From Helopsaltes ochotensis (lineage: Eukaryota; Chordata; Aves; Passeriformes; Locustellidae): a DNA stretch of 64,000 nucleotides. The notes under the pieces were generated by a model, which saw nothing but the letters and a program-made list of their open reading frames with translations, was not told the DNA's origin and did not search any database. The stretch covers positions 2,256,861-2,320,860 of the forward strand of contig VXBM01000007.1 of NCBI GenBank assembly GCA_013400155.1. The letters run 5' to 3'. The position numbers and the translations under genes were made by a program. Position 1 is the stretch's first letter; each line of letters starts with the position of its first letter. Of this stretch, positions 24,605 to 36,800 are shown one piece after another.

Positions 24605-26060
24605 CTAACAAAAGAAAACATTAGTGTGCTATTTGCGTCTCACAAAGAGACTGTGATAAGATGACATGATAAATGATAGAGGGCTTTTTTTTTCCTCAGT
24701 AAAAACACATAAGGTAGCTAAATCGTCAAGTGTAAAGAGTATTTTGGCTCTTGCCACTGGGGTGAGTCATTTATTTTTTAAAAAGGGGAAACAGTCAGAA
24801 AAACAAGAGTGTAGGTTCTGGGTTTTCAGTCTAATTGCATTAAGTAATTATATGATATAGTAATTCATATACATACGCATGGAAGCACCCACCTACGCAT
24901 ACGTACAGAGAGAAAATGATAAAGGGCCAAATTGCTAACTTGCTTTCTGATATCCCACAGGAAATTGTACATGCAATCAGGCTACCATTCTGCTGGCTTG
25001 CTTGCACTAATGGCTATTTGAGTGCCCATGTTTTGTTACTCTGAATTAAAGATTGAAAGGAAGGTAATTTTAGGTGGCAAAAAAGGAGGTCTCTTAAAAA
25101 AACGAGCTCTATGAATTAGATTTTCAGTACCTACTTTTGGACTTGTATGCATTAACTACAGCTCTGCACGGATTTACCACAATTGTCTGTGTAAATTGCT
25201 AGCAATGCCTAAGAAGCTACTTGGTTGCCCAGTTATGTGACTGAACGTGTATTACATGTTAGTGCAGCAGCTTCATTGCTATTTGAGATTGCTAGATATT
25301 ATGAAAATCGGGCCTTCCATGATTAAGAACATTACATGTTGCTATTCAGCACTTTGTTGGTGCTGAGAGGCATATTATTACCAAAAATTGCTGAAGATAT
25401 TGTGATGGAAAAGGACCCACATCCTTTTCACCCTGCTTCACTGCACTCACCAGATGCACAGTGAGACCAGGACTTGGGCCTTCACCTGCAGTTAATGGCC
25501 ATCTCCTAATGACAGTCGAATGCCACATCCTGATGGCTTTGAAGATGTTAATCATTTAATACAATCTGAACCATGTGCCTTTTCCAGCAGGGATCTATAC
25601 AAAGCAGTGTTCATTTTTGGCATCAGAAGGTCTCTTGCGGCATCCAACAGCTGCCCCCCTTCTCTCCTATGGATTGCCTAAAATACAACTACTAGAAACT
25701 AGAAACCAGATCTCTTCATAGTTATAACAGAAGAGAAAAATTTCTGCAATGGCAGAACTTACTTCCACGTCTGCACTGAAATGGGAATCAGACCATAATA
25801 AGAGTCCTTGTGTTTTGCTTCCTAGTATGCAGAGAGAGGATTTTGTTGTCCTGAGCAGTTTCATAGTAACTTTTTCCAAATTAAAACAATTTGATATATA
25901 GAGATGAGTTACATATTTGGAGTAGGCAGATTATGAAAGCAGTTTTTAAATAAATGAAATGAGAAATAATCTCCCCAAGTGTCACAACTACCTGTTACTT
26001 GCATTTACACTGGTGCTATTTAAAGCCACGCATCTCCTAAGATTAGTAAAGCAAAGCACA

Positions 26061-26128
26061 CAGACCTAAGTTAAGTTCTTGAAGAGAATGCCGTACCTCA
26101 TATATGAGCAGATCCAGTCTTTCATATT
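26061..26128 (-). pseudogene. Dynein remnant 9: ECERMN..LI.EI..SL.EL segment
   Basis: A TTTGTTTTCCAG acceptor is followed by codons for EYERLDLLIYEVRHSLQEL then NLGL, matching the dynein C-terminal pattern QECERMN.LI.EIR.SL.ELDLGLKGEL. A possible GT donor lies within the GGTCTGTGTG that follows. Short but specific, and in the right order between remnants 8 and 10. Confidence 0.75.
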
Positions 26129-26293
26129 CTGGAAAACAAATCAGTTTATGTGAGTATCATTCTGCTGGTGTTTGAGTAAAATATCTGATCTTCCATTCAT
26201 CTAAAAGATTTTTTTCTTTATGTCATCTAGCTCTGCCTTCATCCTCAAGAGATACCATGTTGCATTAGGCAAGTGTCTCTTGTACCCACAATT

Positions 26294-26349
26294 GCATGAA
26301 TGTAAAGGAAATTATAAAAACTGCATAAATGTAAAGGAAATTATAAACT
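26294..26349. repeat. 29-bp imperfect tandem duplication
   Basis: GCATGAATGTAAAGGAAATT then ATAAAAACT is followed at once by GCATAAATGTAAAGGAAATT then ATAAACT. Two copies with one substitution and a short deletion. It lies between dynein remnants 8 and 9 and looks like recent replication slippage. Confidence 0.8.
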
Positions 26350-26879
26350 TTGTATATCTTAACTTTATGTGGTGAAAGCATTTCTGTGCCTTCCTGCCAT
26401 AGTATGAAGGATATGGAGAATTTATCCTGTGAAATGGAGAAGAAGACCTGTGCACATCCAGGCTGTTAGGAAGAAAAGCAAATTCTGCCTTATTGTTTGG
26501 AAATAATGGCATTTTGCAACCTGACAAAGGATCCTAAATGGCACAATGCTATTAATATATTATAACATTCCAGCAAGATCTTTTTTTTTTCCTCTGTGGT
26601 GCAAAATAATGCATATATTTATGTCTCATGTATACTAGAGATCCCCCATTGCAAATTTCAGATTGAATCCCTGCAAAAGAACCATCTATGAAAATATCAA
26701 ATTCGATTGAAATTCATGTCCATAGGAGAAAAAAAAACCAAACCAAACATAAACCCATAGACATAGGCAAAAACCGTCTTGTGAAAATTTTGAATCCTGC
26801 TCTATGTTTTGATTGACCTTGTCTTCCACAGCTTAGGAGACTCCTTTCCCAGTCACTCCTTAGTGACTGAGTATTTGAA

Positions 26880-27068
26880 TTGCAGCTCTAATAGCATATG
26901 GAGCATGTTGTCTGCAGTTATTACAAAAGCAATCTCCACATTGGGGTGCAGGCCATAATGTATGGCACTTTGGGGAGGTAGCATTTTATCCATATTTTTA
27001 TGGTAGCCTTCATAATCCAGGTTTGAAGAGACTGCAAACCCTGAAGCGAGCACGGACTTCCTATCAAA
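26880..27068 (-). pseudogene. Dynein remnant 8: C-terminal domain exon, open, donor lost
   Basis: Acceptor TTATTTTTTTGACAG, then 63 open codons including SGFAVSSNLDYEGYHKNMD then KMLPPQSAIHYGLHPN then VEIAFVITADNMLHMLLELQ. This matches the dynein pattern APGF..P.N.DY.GYH.YI...LPPESP..YGLHPNAEI.FLT.T...LF...LE(M/L)Q. The usual PR codons and a GT donor are absent after ELQ: the sequence reads through TTCAAATACTCAGTC to a stop. Many conserved residues are changed (ESP to QSA, NAEI to NVEI). Confidence 0.9.
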
Positions 27069-28365
27069 CTGTCAAAAAAATAATAAAAACCTTGTCACTA
27101 AGACACTGCTGGCAATCCTCACTAGACAGAATAAGGAACCTGCTTAGGCATAAATGAAATAGTTCCATTATGGAGTCATTGTTGAGAACAAGACTTTTAT
27201 ATCACTATTATATCCGTGGAAATTAATCTAATTTGTTCCCCATTTTAATTAGCCCCTTTATGTCACACCCAAGTTCCAATGCTTGCAAGAAAAAAAAGAG
27301 GAATTTTTTAATAATCAGATTATCCTTCTGAAAGAAAACAGCAGAAAGATAGCTTTAATTTAAAAATAAAGAGTCAGGAATATTTTTAAAAGAAAAATGT
27401 TATTTCTTCCAAATTATGAAGTGCTGCTCTCTGGTGTAACATTATTATTCTGTGTAGCAACTTATTAAATGAAGCAATTTATGGTAGCATCTCTGAAAAA
27501 TGCCATCCTTTATTGAAATGAAAGCAAGTAATAGCATAAGGACTGTAAAATAAAAAGGCAGAACATCTTCTTTTAGACCATTACAAAAATACATGTATTG
27601 TCCATTTGAAAATCAATACAGTACCATAAAATAAAATGGAGCTGTGGTATCATCATCATAATTTCTATTTCAAATGGTTTGCTGAGAGCCAAATTGTGTC
27701 TTTTATGGAAAATGAATGACAAATGGTTTAATTCAATATCACACACGTGTATATATGATCTGAAATTCTGCTACAACTCAAAGCTGTAAGGCAAATATTT
27801 TAGTATCACCACAAGTTTAAGAACAACAGACATGTGGGAGTGCATCCATTTATTTACACTTGTACTGACTTAAAATTCAAAATGCTATTTGAAGCTTTTA
27901 AAGTACTGCCGTGGGATGTTAAATTACTGCTGAATTCTTACTGTTCTGAGATACCTTTCAACCTGCCAAGATGCATGATGATGATAATAATAATAATAAC
28001 AGCAGTAGTGTGGGGATCTTTAAAATAATGTGGAGCTTATTTCTGTAAGATAAATACCATTTTCACTAACCCCTGTTTTATGATTCAGCATTTCTAATAC
28101 AATAAAGTGAAATAATGAAAGTAAAATAACAACAGGTTTGTGTGGGCTGGGAAAGGGAAAACGAGCACGTGCATTGTCAGAATTTCTGCAGAAATTGTAG
28201 GGGGGGAAAAAAGCTCATGTAAGTGGCGCTTCCCTCTCTCTTCCCCACGGGGAAAATTCCTCCTCTTGTTTTTAGTGTTCGCTACATTTCCTTCTTTTAT
28301 TCCTTTTTCTGATCTCGTCCTTTTGTTCCCCTTGTCTCCTCGGATGCCTCTCCTTCCTCCCGCAG

Positions 28366-28417
28366 CGGGAGCTCCTGGCAGCGGGGCCGGAGCGCGGGCT
28401 GGCGCGGGGCGCTGCAG
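28366..28417 (+). other. Exon-like segment inside the CpG island
   Basis: A pyrimidine-rich tract (CTCTCCTTCCTCCCGCAG) precedes CGGGAGCTCC, and 52 bases later CGCTGCAG is followed by GTGAGCGGGC, a strong GT donor. It could be an internal exon, or the donor may simply end a first exon that starts within the island. No protein similarity recognised. Confidence 0.35.
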
Positions 28418-29479
28418 GTGAGCGGGCGGCGGGGGAGGCGGGGGAGCCCTCGGCTGGGGCCGCGCGTGTGCCGGGCCTGTTGCACTCCTGCCTCCCTCCT
28501 CGCCCTGCCTCTTTCCCGGAGACGGCGTGGGTAGGAAGCCCCCGCCTGTGGCGCTTGGGAGCTTTCTACACCTGCCTCGCTCAGGGCTGCGGGGGAGGAG
28601 GAGGTGAGATGGCAAACGTGTTCGCAGCTGAGGATGGGGGCTGTGAACCACCCCTCTCGGCCGCGCTTGGCTTGCACGGGCTGGGAAGGGGCTCGTTTGC
28701 TACCTGCTCCCGTCGCCATCTGACAAATGCCGGGTTCAGTGGGGAGCCCACCGACCGCCCGGCATGGCCACTGCCACGGGCAGATAATCGCCAAATGCCC
28801 CACAGATGTGGGGGAGGACTTTTCCGCCTCCCTCTTGCTGAAATAGTTTGTCGCACGCGGACCCTTGGTCGCGATCGCCGCTCGGCCGCAGCAGGGCGGG
28901 CACGGCTCTACAAGAAATCTTTGCGTTGCTACGGGATCAGAGGTCACCGCTGCAGGGGACCAGGGCTGGTTTGTTAAACAGCCAAGTCTGACTAAGGTGC
29001 AATTCCTCAAGAAGAGCAGTGTGCTTGTGGCCATTTAAACGAGTTAACAGAGCGTGCCCGTTCAAGCCCGAGTGTGCTTTTCCCCAGGCTCAAACCCCAG
29101 CTGGAAGAGCGGGCGCCCGGGGTTGCCGTCGGCCGAGTCGCCTCAGCCCCGCAGGTCTGTGACCTCTGGCTCCTGCCCATGTCCTCCGGGTGGAAACTGC
29201 GGAAGAAAGTGCAGGATGCGCCTTGGTTTTGCTGACACCGCTCCAGCCGCGCTGGCTGCCGCACTGGTAATGACCGGGCTCACACAGGCTCCGGGTCGGG
29301 GGGCGGGTTACGGACTCTCCCGGGCCGGCACCCGGGTGTTGGCAGCGGGTGCTGGGAGCGCGGCCCTGCGTGGGGAGTCCCGTACGCCCCCACTCCAGCG
29401 TTAACACGAGCGTCTGCGAGAGGGAAACCTCTCCTGGGGGCCGGGGCCGCCGTCCCAGCCCCGCAGCGCTGCCCGGGGT

Positions 29480-29943
29480 NNNNNNNNNNNNNNNNNNNNN
29501 NNNNNNNNNNNNNNNNNNNNNNNNNNNNNNNNNNNNNNNNNNNNNNNNNNNNNNNNNNNNNNNNNNNNNNNNNNNNNNNNNNNNNNNNNNNNNNNNNNNN
29601 NNNNNNNNNNNNNNNNNNNNNNNNNNNNNNNNNNNNNNNNNNNNNNNNNNNNNNNNNNNNNNNNNNNNNNNNNNNNNNNNNNNNNNNNNNNNNNNNNNNN
29701 NNNNNNNNNNNNNNNNNNNNNNNNNNNNNNNNNNNNNNNNNNNNNNNNNNNNNNNNNNNNNNNNNNNNNNNNNNNNNNNNNNNNNNNNNNNNNNNNNNNN
29801 NNNNNNNNNNNNNNNNNNNNNNNNNNNNNNNNNNNNNNNNNNNNNNNNNNNNNNNNNNNNNNNNNNNNNNNNNNNNNNNNNNNNNNNNNNNNNNNNNNNN
29901 NNNNNNNNNNNNNNNNNNNNNNNNNNNNNNNNNNNNNNNNNNN
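29480..29943. other. Assembly gap (464 Ns)
   Basis: Run of N within the GC-rich island; the true length may differ. The flanks (CCCGGGGT before, GGGGCCGCGGCGG after) are extremely GC-rich, which explains the missing sequence. Confidence 1.
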
Positions 29944-30624
29944 GGGGCCGCGGCGGCCCCGGCGGAGCCGCGTCCGCCGCCAGAAGTTGGTGACAAACGT
30001 GTTGAGGCCGTGGCTGCAGCCACGGGTTTCTTTGTGCGTCTGTCAGCACTTTGGGTGACATTCCCGCCGCCACGCGGGTGGCTGGCGATTTTTTCTTTTT
30101 TTTTAATTGCTGGAAGAGGTTCTTTACAAGAGAAAAAGAAGAAAAGCCTTTGTAGTTTTCACAGAGGCTTTTTAGAATATAGTGCCGAAAAAGCAATATT
30201 CTTTTTTGTAATTGGTGAGTTTTTTAGCATTCAGGTGGATACTCGTTCTTTATTACAGATTTACGATTTACAGTGTGGTTTTTAAATTTCTTTGACCATA
30301 TGTTATGATCATAGCTTATAACTACCACCTATACACACCTGTGTTTGTAAGTGTCTTTTAAGAATCAGTAAGAAAAAAATGTTTTCATTAAAAGCCTTGC
30401 AAAACAAAAATTAAAAAGACAGGAAAATATGATAACCTAGCAGCCAACAAAGCTTTCCTCTAATGTATGATCCAAATGTTTTGGACCAAACCCTTAGGAA
30501 TATAAATTGGTGTAGTGAACCTCACAGATTTTTCTCAGCTGAAGACCTAATTCCAGTGCACTGCATGCTCAGAATATGTAAAAGATACTCCAGAGACACA
30601 AAACCACATGGTTGTGCATCTCAA

Positions 30625-30717
30625 GATAAACCAAACTAAGCTAGATGAAACCAAAATAAATTCTTGTTCTGTACCACAGTAATTACCTATAGTGACTGCA
30701 AATTCTTCATTTCCCAG
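30625..30717 (-). pseudogene. Dynein remnant 7: AAA6 EQEF segment, decayed
   Basis: The minus strand reads EEFAVTIGNYCGTEQEFILVS, matching the dynein pattern (L)(Y/D)NF.Q.TLE(M/I)C..EQEFKSILFSLCYFHA at the nucleotide level (GGTACAGAACAAGAATTT). The KS residues are deleted and similarity fades after ILVS. No credible splice sites at the edges. Its collinear position between remnants 6 and 8 supports it. Confidence 0.6.
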
Positions 30718-31756
30718 AAACACAGACAGGTACTTAGCTAGAAACTGTATGTGATGCTTTAAAATTGAATGAAGTAGTTTCTTGTTTGATTTTTTTTTTT
30801 TTTTTGGTGATAGGTGTGCAATCACTCTAGGAAATGTGAACAAATTTTTAAGAAATGAAATTAATTCTGCTTTTCTATTGCATATACTGTAAAGCTTTTA
30901 GTGACTTCACTGTTTCAAGTGGCTTTAAAATGAGAAGTTTAATACTCACATTTTTAAAGTTTTATTTCTGTGGTGTTTTGCTTGCCTGGTCAAATTTATC
31001 TAGTGCAGCATGGTGATCAGGCAGTATTACAGGTACTGGCTTATCAGTTATTTTAATGGGAAGTTTCCTAAATCCACTCTGGAATGAGATGTGCTTTAGG
31101 GAAGGGAGCAGGTTCCCCACACTCAAAACCAATCACCCCACTGACTTCGTTCCCTGGTTTTCTTCAGTAATTTCTCTAATGTGTCCAACCACTTTACTAC
31201 AAAATAAATATTCAGAGATAAGGAGGGAGAGGGGGGAGAAGGGATGAAAAAATAGGCCTCCCAGTGAGCTATTGATTTGAAATTTGAAACATTTTATTGA
31301 TACAAAAAACCCCCAGACATAAGGAAGCAGTTTGATACTGCACAATATTTGAAAAAAATTGTGTGCATCTGTTTAGCACAATACACTGCATAATGACAGC
31401 AATCTTCCCTGTTTGTATCTATTCATCTGATTATACAGCGTAACAATTCTTTTTGCTACACATTTATTTACTAAAGGATTTTTTTTAATGGATAATAAAT
31501 TAGTAAATCAGATATCATGTGCTTGGGAAAATATGTTAGTTGACTCCCTACATGCAAGATAGTTGAAATTCATATTTTGTGTGATATTCAGCGATACTCA
31601 CATATACAGATGAAGTTATGTGCATCCCTTGTGGCAAAGACAAAGGAAGTTTTAAATCACTATTTAGTACTCTTTCATCTAGGCACATGTTATTTTGAAA
31701 GCTTCAGTTTTTAACACCGCAGTGCAGCACTGATGTAATGAAGAGCTTTGACTTAC

Positions 31757-31884
31757 TTGAAGTATAACCCAGTGGCCTTCTTTTGATGCCTTTTCCATAG
31801 CTATTTCTGCTGCAGCTTCCTGTCCTTGACCCAGCGATACATTGTGAAGTTCTCCTGAGTCAATGGTAAATTCAAACTTGTTCC
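31757..31884 (-). pseudogene. Dynein remnant 6: AAA6 exon, still open
   Basis: 128 bases with canonical acceptor (TTCTGTTTAG) and donor (CAA followed by GTAAGTCA). Translation NKFEFTIDSGELHNVSLG then QGQEAAAEIAMEKASKEG then HWVILQ. This is the signature dynein AAA6 motif FTID.GKFHNVSLGQGQE..AE.A...A...GHWV(I/L)LQN, in the DNAH9/DNAH11 flavour (EKASK.GHW). No disabling changes are seen within this exon. Confidence 0.92.
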
Positions 31885-32864
31885 CTAAACAGAACAATAT
31901 ACTGTACTACTTTGAGCCAAATAATGAAGTGTTCAAACAAGCATATGTTCTACACACTGTTAAAATGGCACCACATCGCATGAGTCACCAAAGGAGAAAC
32001 AGCCCTCAAAAATATAGTTTCAATAAATCAGCTGAGCTAGGATATTGTGCTGCTTTCTGGCTAGGTATTCTGTATTAGCGAAATGCTCCTGTCTCTGAAA
32101 AGCATTCCAGAGTGAAACAATTGATTCCTGCTGATGGTTTCCCTACCTATTGCATGTATGAATATTTCAATGCACACTGAAGTGGATATGTTTGAAATTT
32201 ACCTAAAGAAGAAAGAAAGAATATAGTTAATGTCCCACTGAAGGTGACATTACACACAGGCAATGAAAGGGGCTTAACAGAAGTCCTTATGCTGGCATTA
32301 GGAAGTAGTAGGGTCAGAGGAGGGTTAGCAAATTTTCAGTAGGGTCAAATCTGTTGCTCAAGTATCCTTGTACAAATACAGAAGAGCAAGCAGCTACCTC
32401 TGATTTCAGAAAGCAGTGAGTGTTCCCCAGGCAGCTGCCTGAGCTGAGCACTGAAACTTTCCTCAGACCCTGAGTTTTGGAGGTGTGATGCCATTGGTGT
32501 GTTAACATGTGACGGCACTCGGCAGTCATGGAAAGGCCTGGTTTATTTCTCTGGTTGTGGTGGATTTTCTAGGACTATTGGAATTGCTAACTAACTTGTA
32601 GAAAGTTCTTTATTTCATGGTAAGTGTTATGTTTTCTTATGATTGTTAGTAACAACATCTAATCCAGACTGATTTAGTAGTTCAGAATTGATAAGGGGAC
32701 CAGTCCAGGAGATAAACACTACTGGGGAACAGCATTGCCTTCTTTGGAAGTTTTTGTGAACACTGGACACATTTAGTTACAAGTTACATTTAGGCTAAGT
32801 TCCCATAAGTTAAGAATTACAGTTGACAGAACGTTGTGAAAAACAACAATAAGGTGTAAGACCT

Positions 32865-33170
32865 GTCTGTGGGACATAATATTTTATCATGACTTTTATT
32901 TGGTAGTGATCCAAATGCAACACACATTAGGGTCACGCACAGTACAATCTCTCCTTCAAAGGGCTGAGACTGGTAATGCAAACTGACAGCCCAAGTCATC
33001 CTGGACATTCTGCTTCCTCATATAAATATTAGGTTGAGGAGAGAACTTTCACTTTTAGAAATTTCTCCTTTCTGGACACTTCAAATCCACTTCTTCTGCT
33101 TGTTCTATCCAGGAACCTTCAGTATCTCTCTTCAAGTAACGTAATTGATTTAACATTGTCCACAACTAAA
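32865..33170 (-). pseudogene. Dynein remnant 5: WVESECPE / PDRMTYA region, broken
   Basis: Reading the minus strand: VKSITLLEE (for AIKAI..MEEF), a D-EGS remnant, then EEVDLKCPERRNF for W(V)ESECPEKEKFP, in-frame stops where PQEWK should be, AGTTCTCTCCTCAACCTA for the S.LQ.L codons, and finally AGGATGACTTGGGCTGTCAG for DRMTYAVR with a short deletion just before it. After that ACPTD-like residues (KILCPTD) stand where FILSPGVD is expected. Nucleotide alignment to a generic DNAH9-class coding sequence is continuous over about 300 bases but needs several indels and includes stop codons. Confidence 0.75.
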
Positions 33171-33749
33171 AAAATACTATGTAGAGCCAGTACATTTGAG
33201 CACAGGCATGTGGATTTTTAAAATCAATGTAGCTGAAGTTTTTAATTAAAAAAAAAAATTAAAAATGTAGAAATGTAGGGTTATTATTGTAGACACACTG
33301 TACCCTGATTTCACAGAGAGTTAAAGAAAATCAAGTAAATGTTGAAACAGTGATCTGTGTAAGTTCAGAATGTTCACAAAGCATGAGGGTTTTTTTTGGT
33401 AACTAAAAGCTTCAGAACAGAGCAGCTGTGAAAGTAATAGAAATTATTTGTAATATTTATCAGTGTTTATTTTCTCAAAAGCTTTGGGGCTTATTTTTGG
33501 CCAATTTCCTCATTTAAAACATTTAAAAATATTTTAAAACTATGCGATATAGCTTCTGGATATTGTAAGCTTAAATCATACACATATAGAAACATTCCTT
33601 AGAGTACATGAATATGTTCACAGATGATGAATAAGTGTGTTAGTTTATAAGACCAGCTAAGCCTTCACCAAAGTATGGACAAAATTCTAAACATAAAGCT
33701 TTTCTGAAATTTCTGCCTTAAAAAATTTAGTGTGGACTTTTGTGTGTAA

Positions 33750-33890
33750 GCCTTTTAGTATGTCAACAGGGCTAGAAACACTGAATTGTGCTGCGGAAGG
33801 GTATTAATACAACATTCAAGGTCAGTTGAACTCAGATTTCTCTAGAAGAGGAACAGTTTTTATTAAGAAATTGCCAGATCAAAGTTATGT
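33750..33890 (-). pseudogene. Dynein remnant 4: AAA5-AAA6 linker, heavily decayed
   Basis: The minus strand carries GTTTCTAGCCCTGTTGAC (VSSPVD), matching the dynein motif (L/V)(T/S)SPV(D/E)FL, preceded by sequence that aligns piecewise with the ..FQILL..KEI.P.ELDFLLRFP segment in shifting frames (AGAAATCTGAGTTCAACTGA, then CTTGAATGTTGTATTAATACC). Several stops interrupt it. On its own it would be weak; its support is its correct place between remnants 3 and 5. Confidence 0.5.
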
Positions 33891-36800
33891 GGTGAAATGC
33901 TTAAAATTTTAACAGTCTGTAAGAACCAGACCTAAATTTTCCACTGTTGTAAGAAACAACAAGAGAGCTCTACACCATTACTTACTGTGTTGTACAGGGT
34001 TCTGTTACTTGTTATTTAATCCAGAGGTGCATTCAGCTATGTATTGGTAGCGAGCACTGAGCCATTAGAGCAGCAAAAGATAGGACAGAAATAAACTGTT
34101 GGCTGCAATTGCCCCTTTGAAAAAGAACAGGAATTTTGAGAGGGGAGAGAAGGAGAGATTCCTTGGCCTCGGTGGAGTTTATTATTCTCTGGAAACAGGT
34201 AAACCAACCCTGGCTCAGAAAGATACTTCAGAATAGGAAATGTTTTGCCTTTGAAATGTACCAGATTACATGTCATTTCAAATAGTGCTCATGGCAAAGA
34301 TACCCCTGGGACCACCTTACAAGAGCTTTATTTCTTGCCTGCAAATTAGTCAATTCAAAACACTTCTCCTCTCATCTCTGCCTTCGGCTCTTAATACCAC
34401 ACACGCCATTCGTAAAATAACGGAGAAGAATGAAAAGACCCTGAATACAATTGTACAATTAAAAAAATAAAACAAAAGACTGTAAAAGCAAGAACAAGAT
34501 GGGTTTCAGCAGACAAGGGGAAGAATGAAATTTTGGTGCATTTTTGGAGGCATTTCAATAAATCCTTTTTCTTCCGTTTCAGCAGGGGCTCATTGAAACA
34601 GCTACGTTTTCCAAGTGCAGGCAGACAGCCAATAGCATCTAAATTATTTTTAAGAAAGCACTTATAGCACTAAGCACTCACTACTACTAAATCCATCTTA
34701 GAGGAGAAGGGTGGAGTAAGAAGAAAGGTCAACAAATGTATCAAGTTCTTTGTGTAATGCCTCGCTGACATTTTCCAACTCCCTCAGCTGGCTTTTATTT
34801 TTTTATTTTTTATTTCTCAGAATCCTGGTAAAATGCAGTAAAGGATTTAAGGTTATCATCTGTCTCTCTCTAACTTCTGACATCTCTTTATAACAAGAAA
34901 GAGTCACAGCCAACTGTAACAGGAGGGCAACACAATGAATCCTGGTAAGACAGGGAAGGGGGGAGGTTCAACTTTGCTGCCCCTTTGCCCCTATTTCTTC
35001 CTCACAGAACAGAAGTGCCATCTGTTACTAGTCCTAACATGCATGCATTTGATTTCCATTCAGTAATAACTATCACAGGAAAAAGATTATCAAGTGATCT
35101 AAAGCACTATCAGCATTAGCAGATCTTCCCATCCAGTGTTTTGTTTGCACCTCCAAAGATCTAGCAGATGAAGTGGATATGGGCAAGTGTCTTAATTGCC
35201 TAGAATTATTTTGTTTTCTGGTAGAGGACCATATGGTCAAGGTGTAGATTATGACCAGATTGAGGATATTTAGGTGCTTAGGTCAGAAAGATTTAGGAAA
35301 ATCAAACAAGAGGACTGATGTTTATATTCTCCAGTCCAAATTCACTATAGTCTTTATTACTTGGTGTTGTAATATATCATCATAATAATGGAAAATCAAA
35401 TCATAGTATATTGTGTGAGGCTAGACAGTGTTAAAGAATAAGCCTGTTTTAAAGCAGTCTGTAAAAATTTTTCTTAGGCTTCAGTCAAATTTTTCACATT
35501 CACAAGTAAAAATCCTAACACAACCAAACACCTTCCAGCTCAGCAAACTCAGATTAGGATTGTGCTAGTTTTGCCTGGGGTAGATTTTCTGGGTTATTTT
35601 TCATAGCAGCTGGTATGGGGCTGTGTTCTGGATTTGTGCTGGAAACAGTGTTGATAATTCAGAGATGTTCTAATTATTGCTGAGCAGTGCTCACACAGAG
35701 TCAAGGCCTTTTCTGCTCCTCACACCGTTCCACCAGCGATGAGATTGAGGGTGCACAAAAAGTTGAGAGGACAACAGCTGGGGCAGTTGACCCCAAATGA
35801 CCAAAGGGATGTTCCCTGCCATATGGCATCATGCTCTCTGTATAAACTAGAGATGGAAGTTGGCCAGGGACTGCAGCTCGAGGACTGACTGGGCATTGGT
35901 TTGGTGGTGGTGAGTAATTGTTTTTCATTGGCATCACTTTTTCTTGGGTATTATTTCTCTCTTTTTTTGGTATTATGGATCTCTCAGCTATGCCTGGTTT
36001 TGCCTGATGTCTTATTGTTGAAAGAAATGGGGTGCAGCGGATGTCTGCAAAGGAAGGGTGCCTACAGTGTGCTGTTTGCAAAGCAGGGTAACAATTAAAC
36101 AATCGGTGCAGTGGGATTTCTCTGTCAGAGCCCTTCAGGTGTTTCACTGCTCTTTCCTCTTGCTGTCTATACCTGATTGTTTTAGCAGTCTCTCGTTTCT
36201 TCAACTTCACATCTTTTCCCCTTTGCTCTTGCTGCCTGTACACCTTGTTACTTAAAACACTTCTATGACCAGAAATTGGCCACCCTGTCAGATACCAGCT
36301 TTCTTCCCAAAGGCTGGGGAACGACCTCAAATGTGGGAGATGCATGGCCAGTGCTGTTATAATGTAAGCAAACTTGTAAAATTGTTCAAGAGGAAAAAGC
36401 CAAGAAAATTACCAGCAAGTAGCTTGTGCTTTAGACTAGCTGAATTTGTTCAAGTCAAATCTGAAGCTGATCTGTCTGGCAAACCTACTGATGCCTACAT
36501 TGTCAAAATACATGAGACAACATTTCATTTCTCCAAATTTCCATTAATTTCATTGCCTTATTTTCTTTTTTTCCTCCTACACCAGGATGACATTTTTGAA
36601 GTGTACTTTTAAGAGCATAATTTGATCAAATGATCCAAGGGAACTCCCTATAGATATCCATGATTTAATGCTACATCTGCTCTAAAGGTTAGCATGCCTG
36701 ACAATGAAAATTGGTTTAACCCCAGTTGATTTTCAAATAATTAATCGAGTGTGTTTTTTCTGAGCAGAACTGTATCTTGCTTATCTAGCTCGATTAGAAA

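Larger units (their letters stand above)
28330..30085. promoter_or_regulatory. Large CpG island (interrupted by a gap)
   Basis: From about 28.33 kb the sequence becomes strongly GC- and CpG-rich (GCGGGGCCGGAGCGCGG, CGCGATCGCCGCTCGGCC, GGGCCGGCACCCGGG) and continues across a run of Ns to about 30.08 kb (GGGGCCGCGGCGGCCCCGG), in sharp contrast to the flanks. An island of this size usually marks a promoter. No known protein-coding first exon is recognisable; long open frames on both strands are expected in such GC-rich DNA. It lies between dynein remnants 7 and 8, so it cannot be the promoter of that gene. Confidence 0.8.
27069..30624. other. Pseudogene interval between remnants 8 and 7
   Basis: AT-rich intron-like sequence (27.07-28.2 kb) with a short GATGATGATAATAATAATAA tract near 27.98 kb, then the large CpG island, then AT-rich sequence again. 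The dynein exons that should lie here (after remnant 7 up to the exon before SGF..NLDY, which include the FGPQGW and YGGHITDDW motifs) were looked for on the minus strand and not found, so they are deleted or decayed beyond recognition. Confidence 0.5.

Noticed and set aside
25346..25555. Minus-strand ORF with FKAI...RRWPL...LTV...GEKDV resembling the dynein SFLTAIMQ..NEWPLDKM.LTVDVTKK segment
   Set aside because: It would be out of order: this segment must come after the LAYPSTY exon found at 24.5 kb, yet it lies before it on the minus strand. The alignment also needs several gaps. Chance or a rearrangement; not counted.
28140..28421. 93-codon plus-strand ORF leading into the CpG island
   Set aside because: Low-complexity proline/alanine/glycine end from GC-rich sequence; only the splice-like signals were kept as an observation.
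29090..30196. Very long ORFs on both strands at 29-30 kb
   Set aside because: They run through 464 Ns translated as X and through CpG-rich sequence where stops are rare. No real coding evidence.
35701..36345. 214-codon minus-strand ORF
   Set aside because: It is the antisense of the solo LTR; no known protein.
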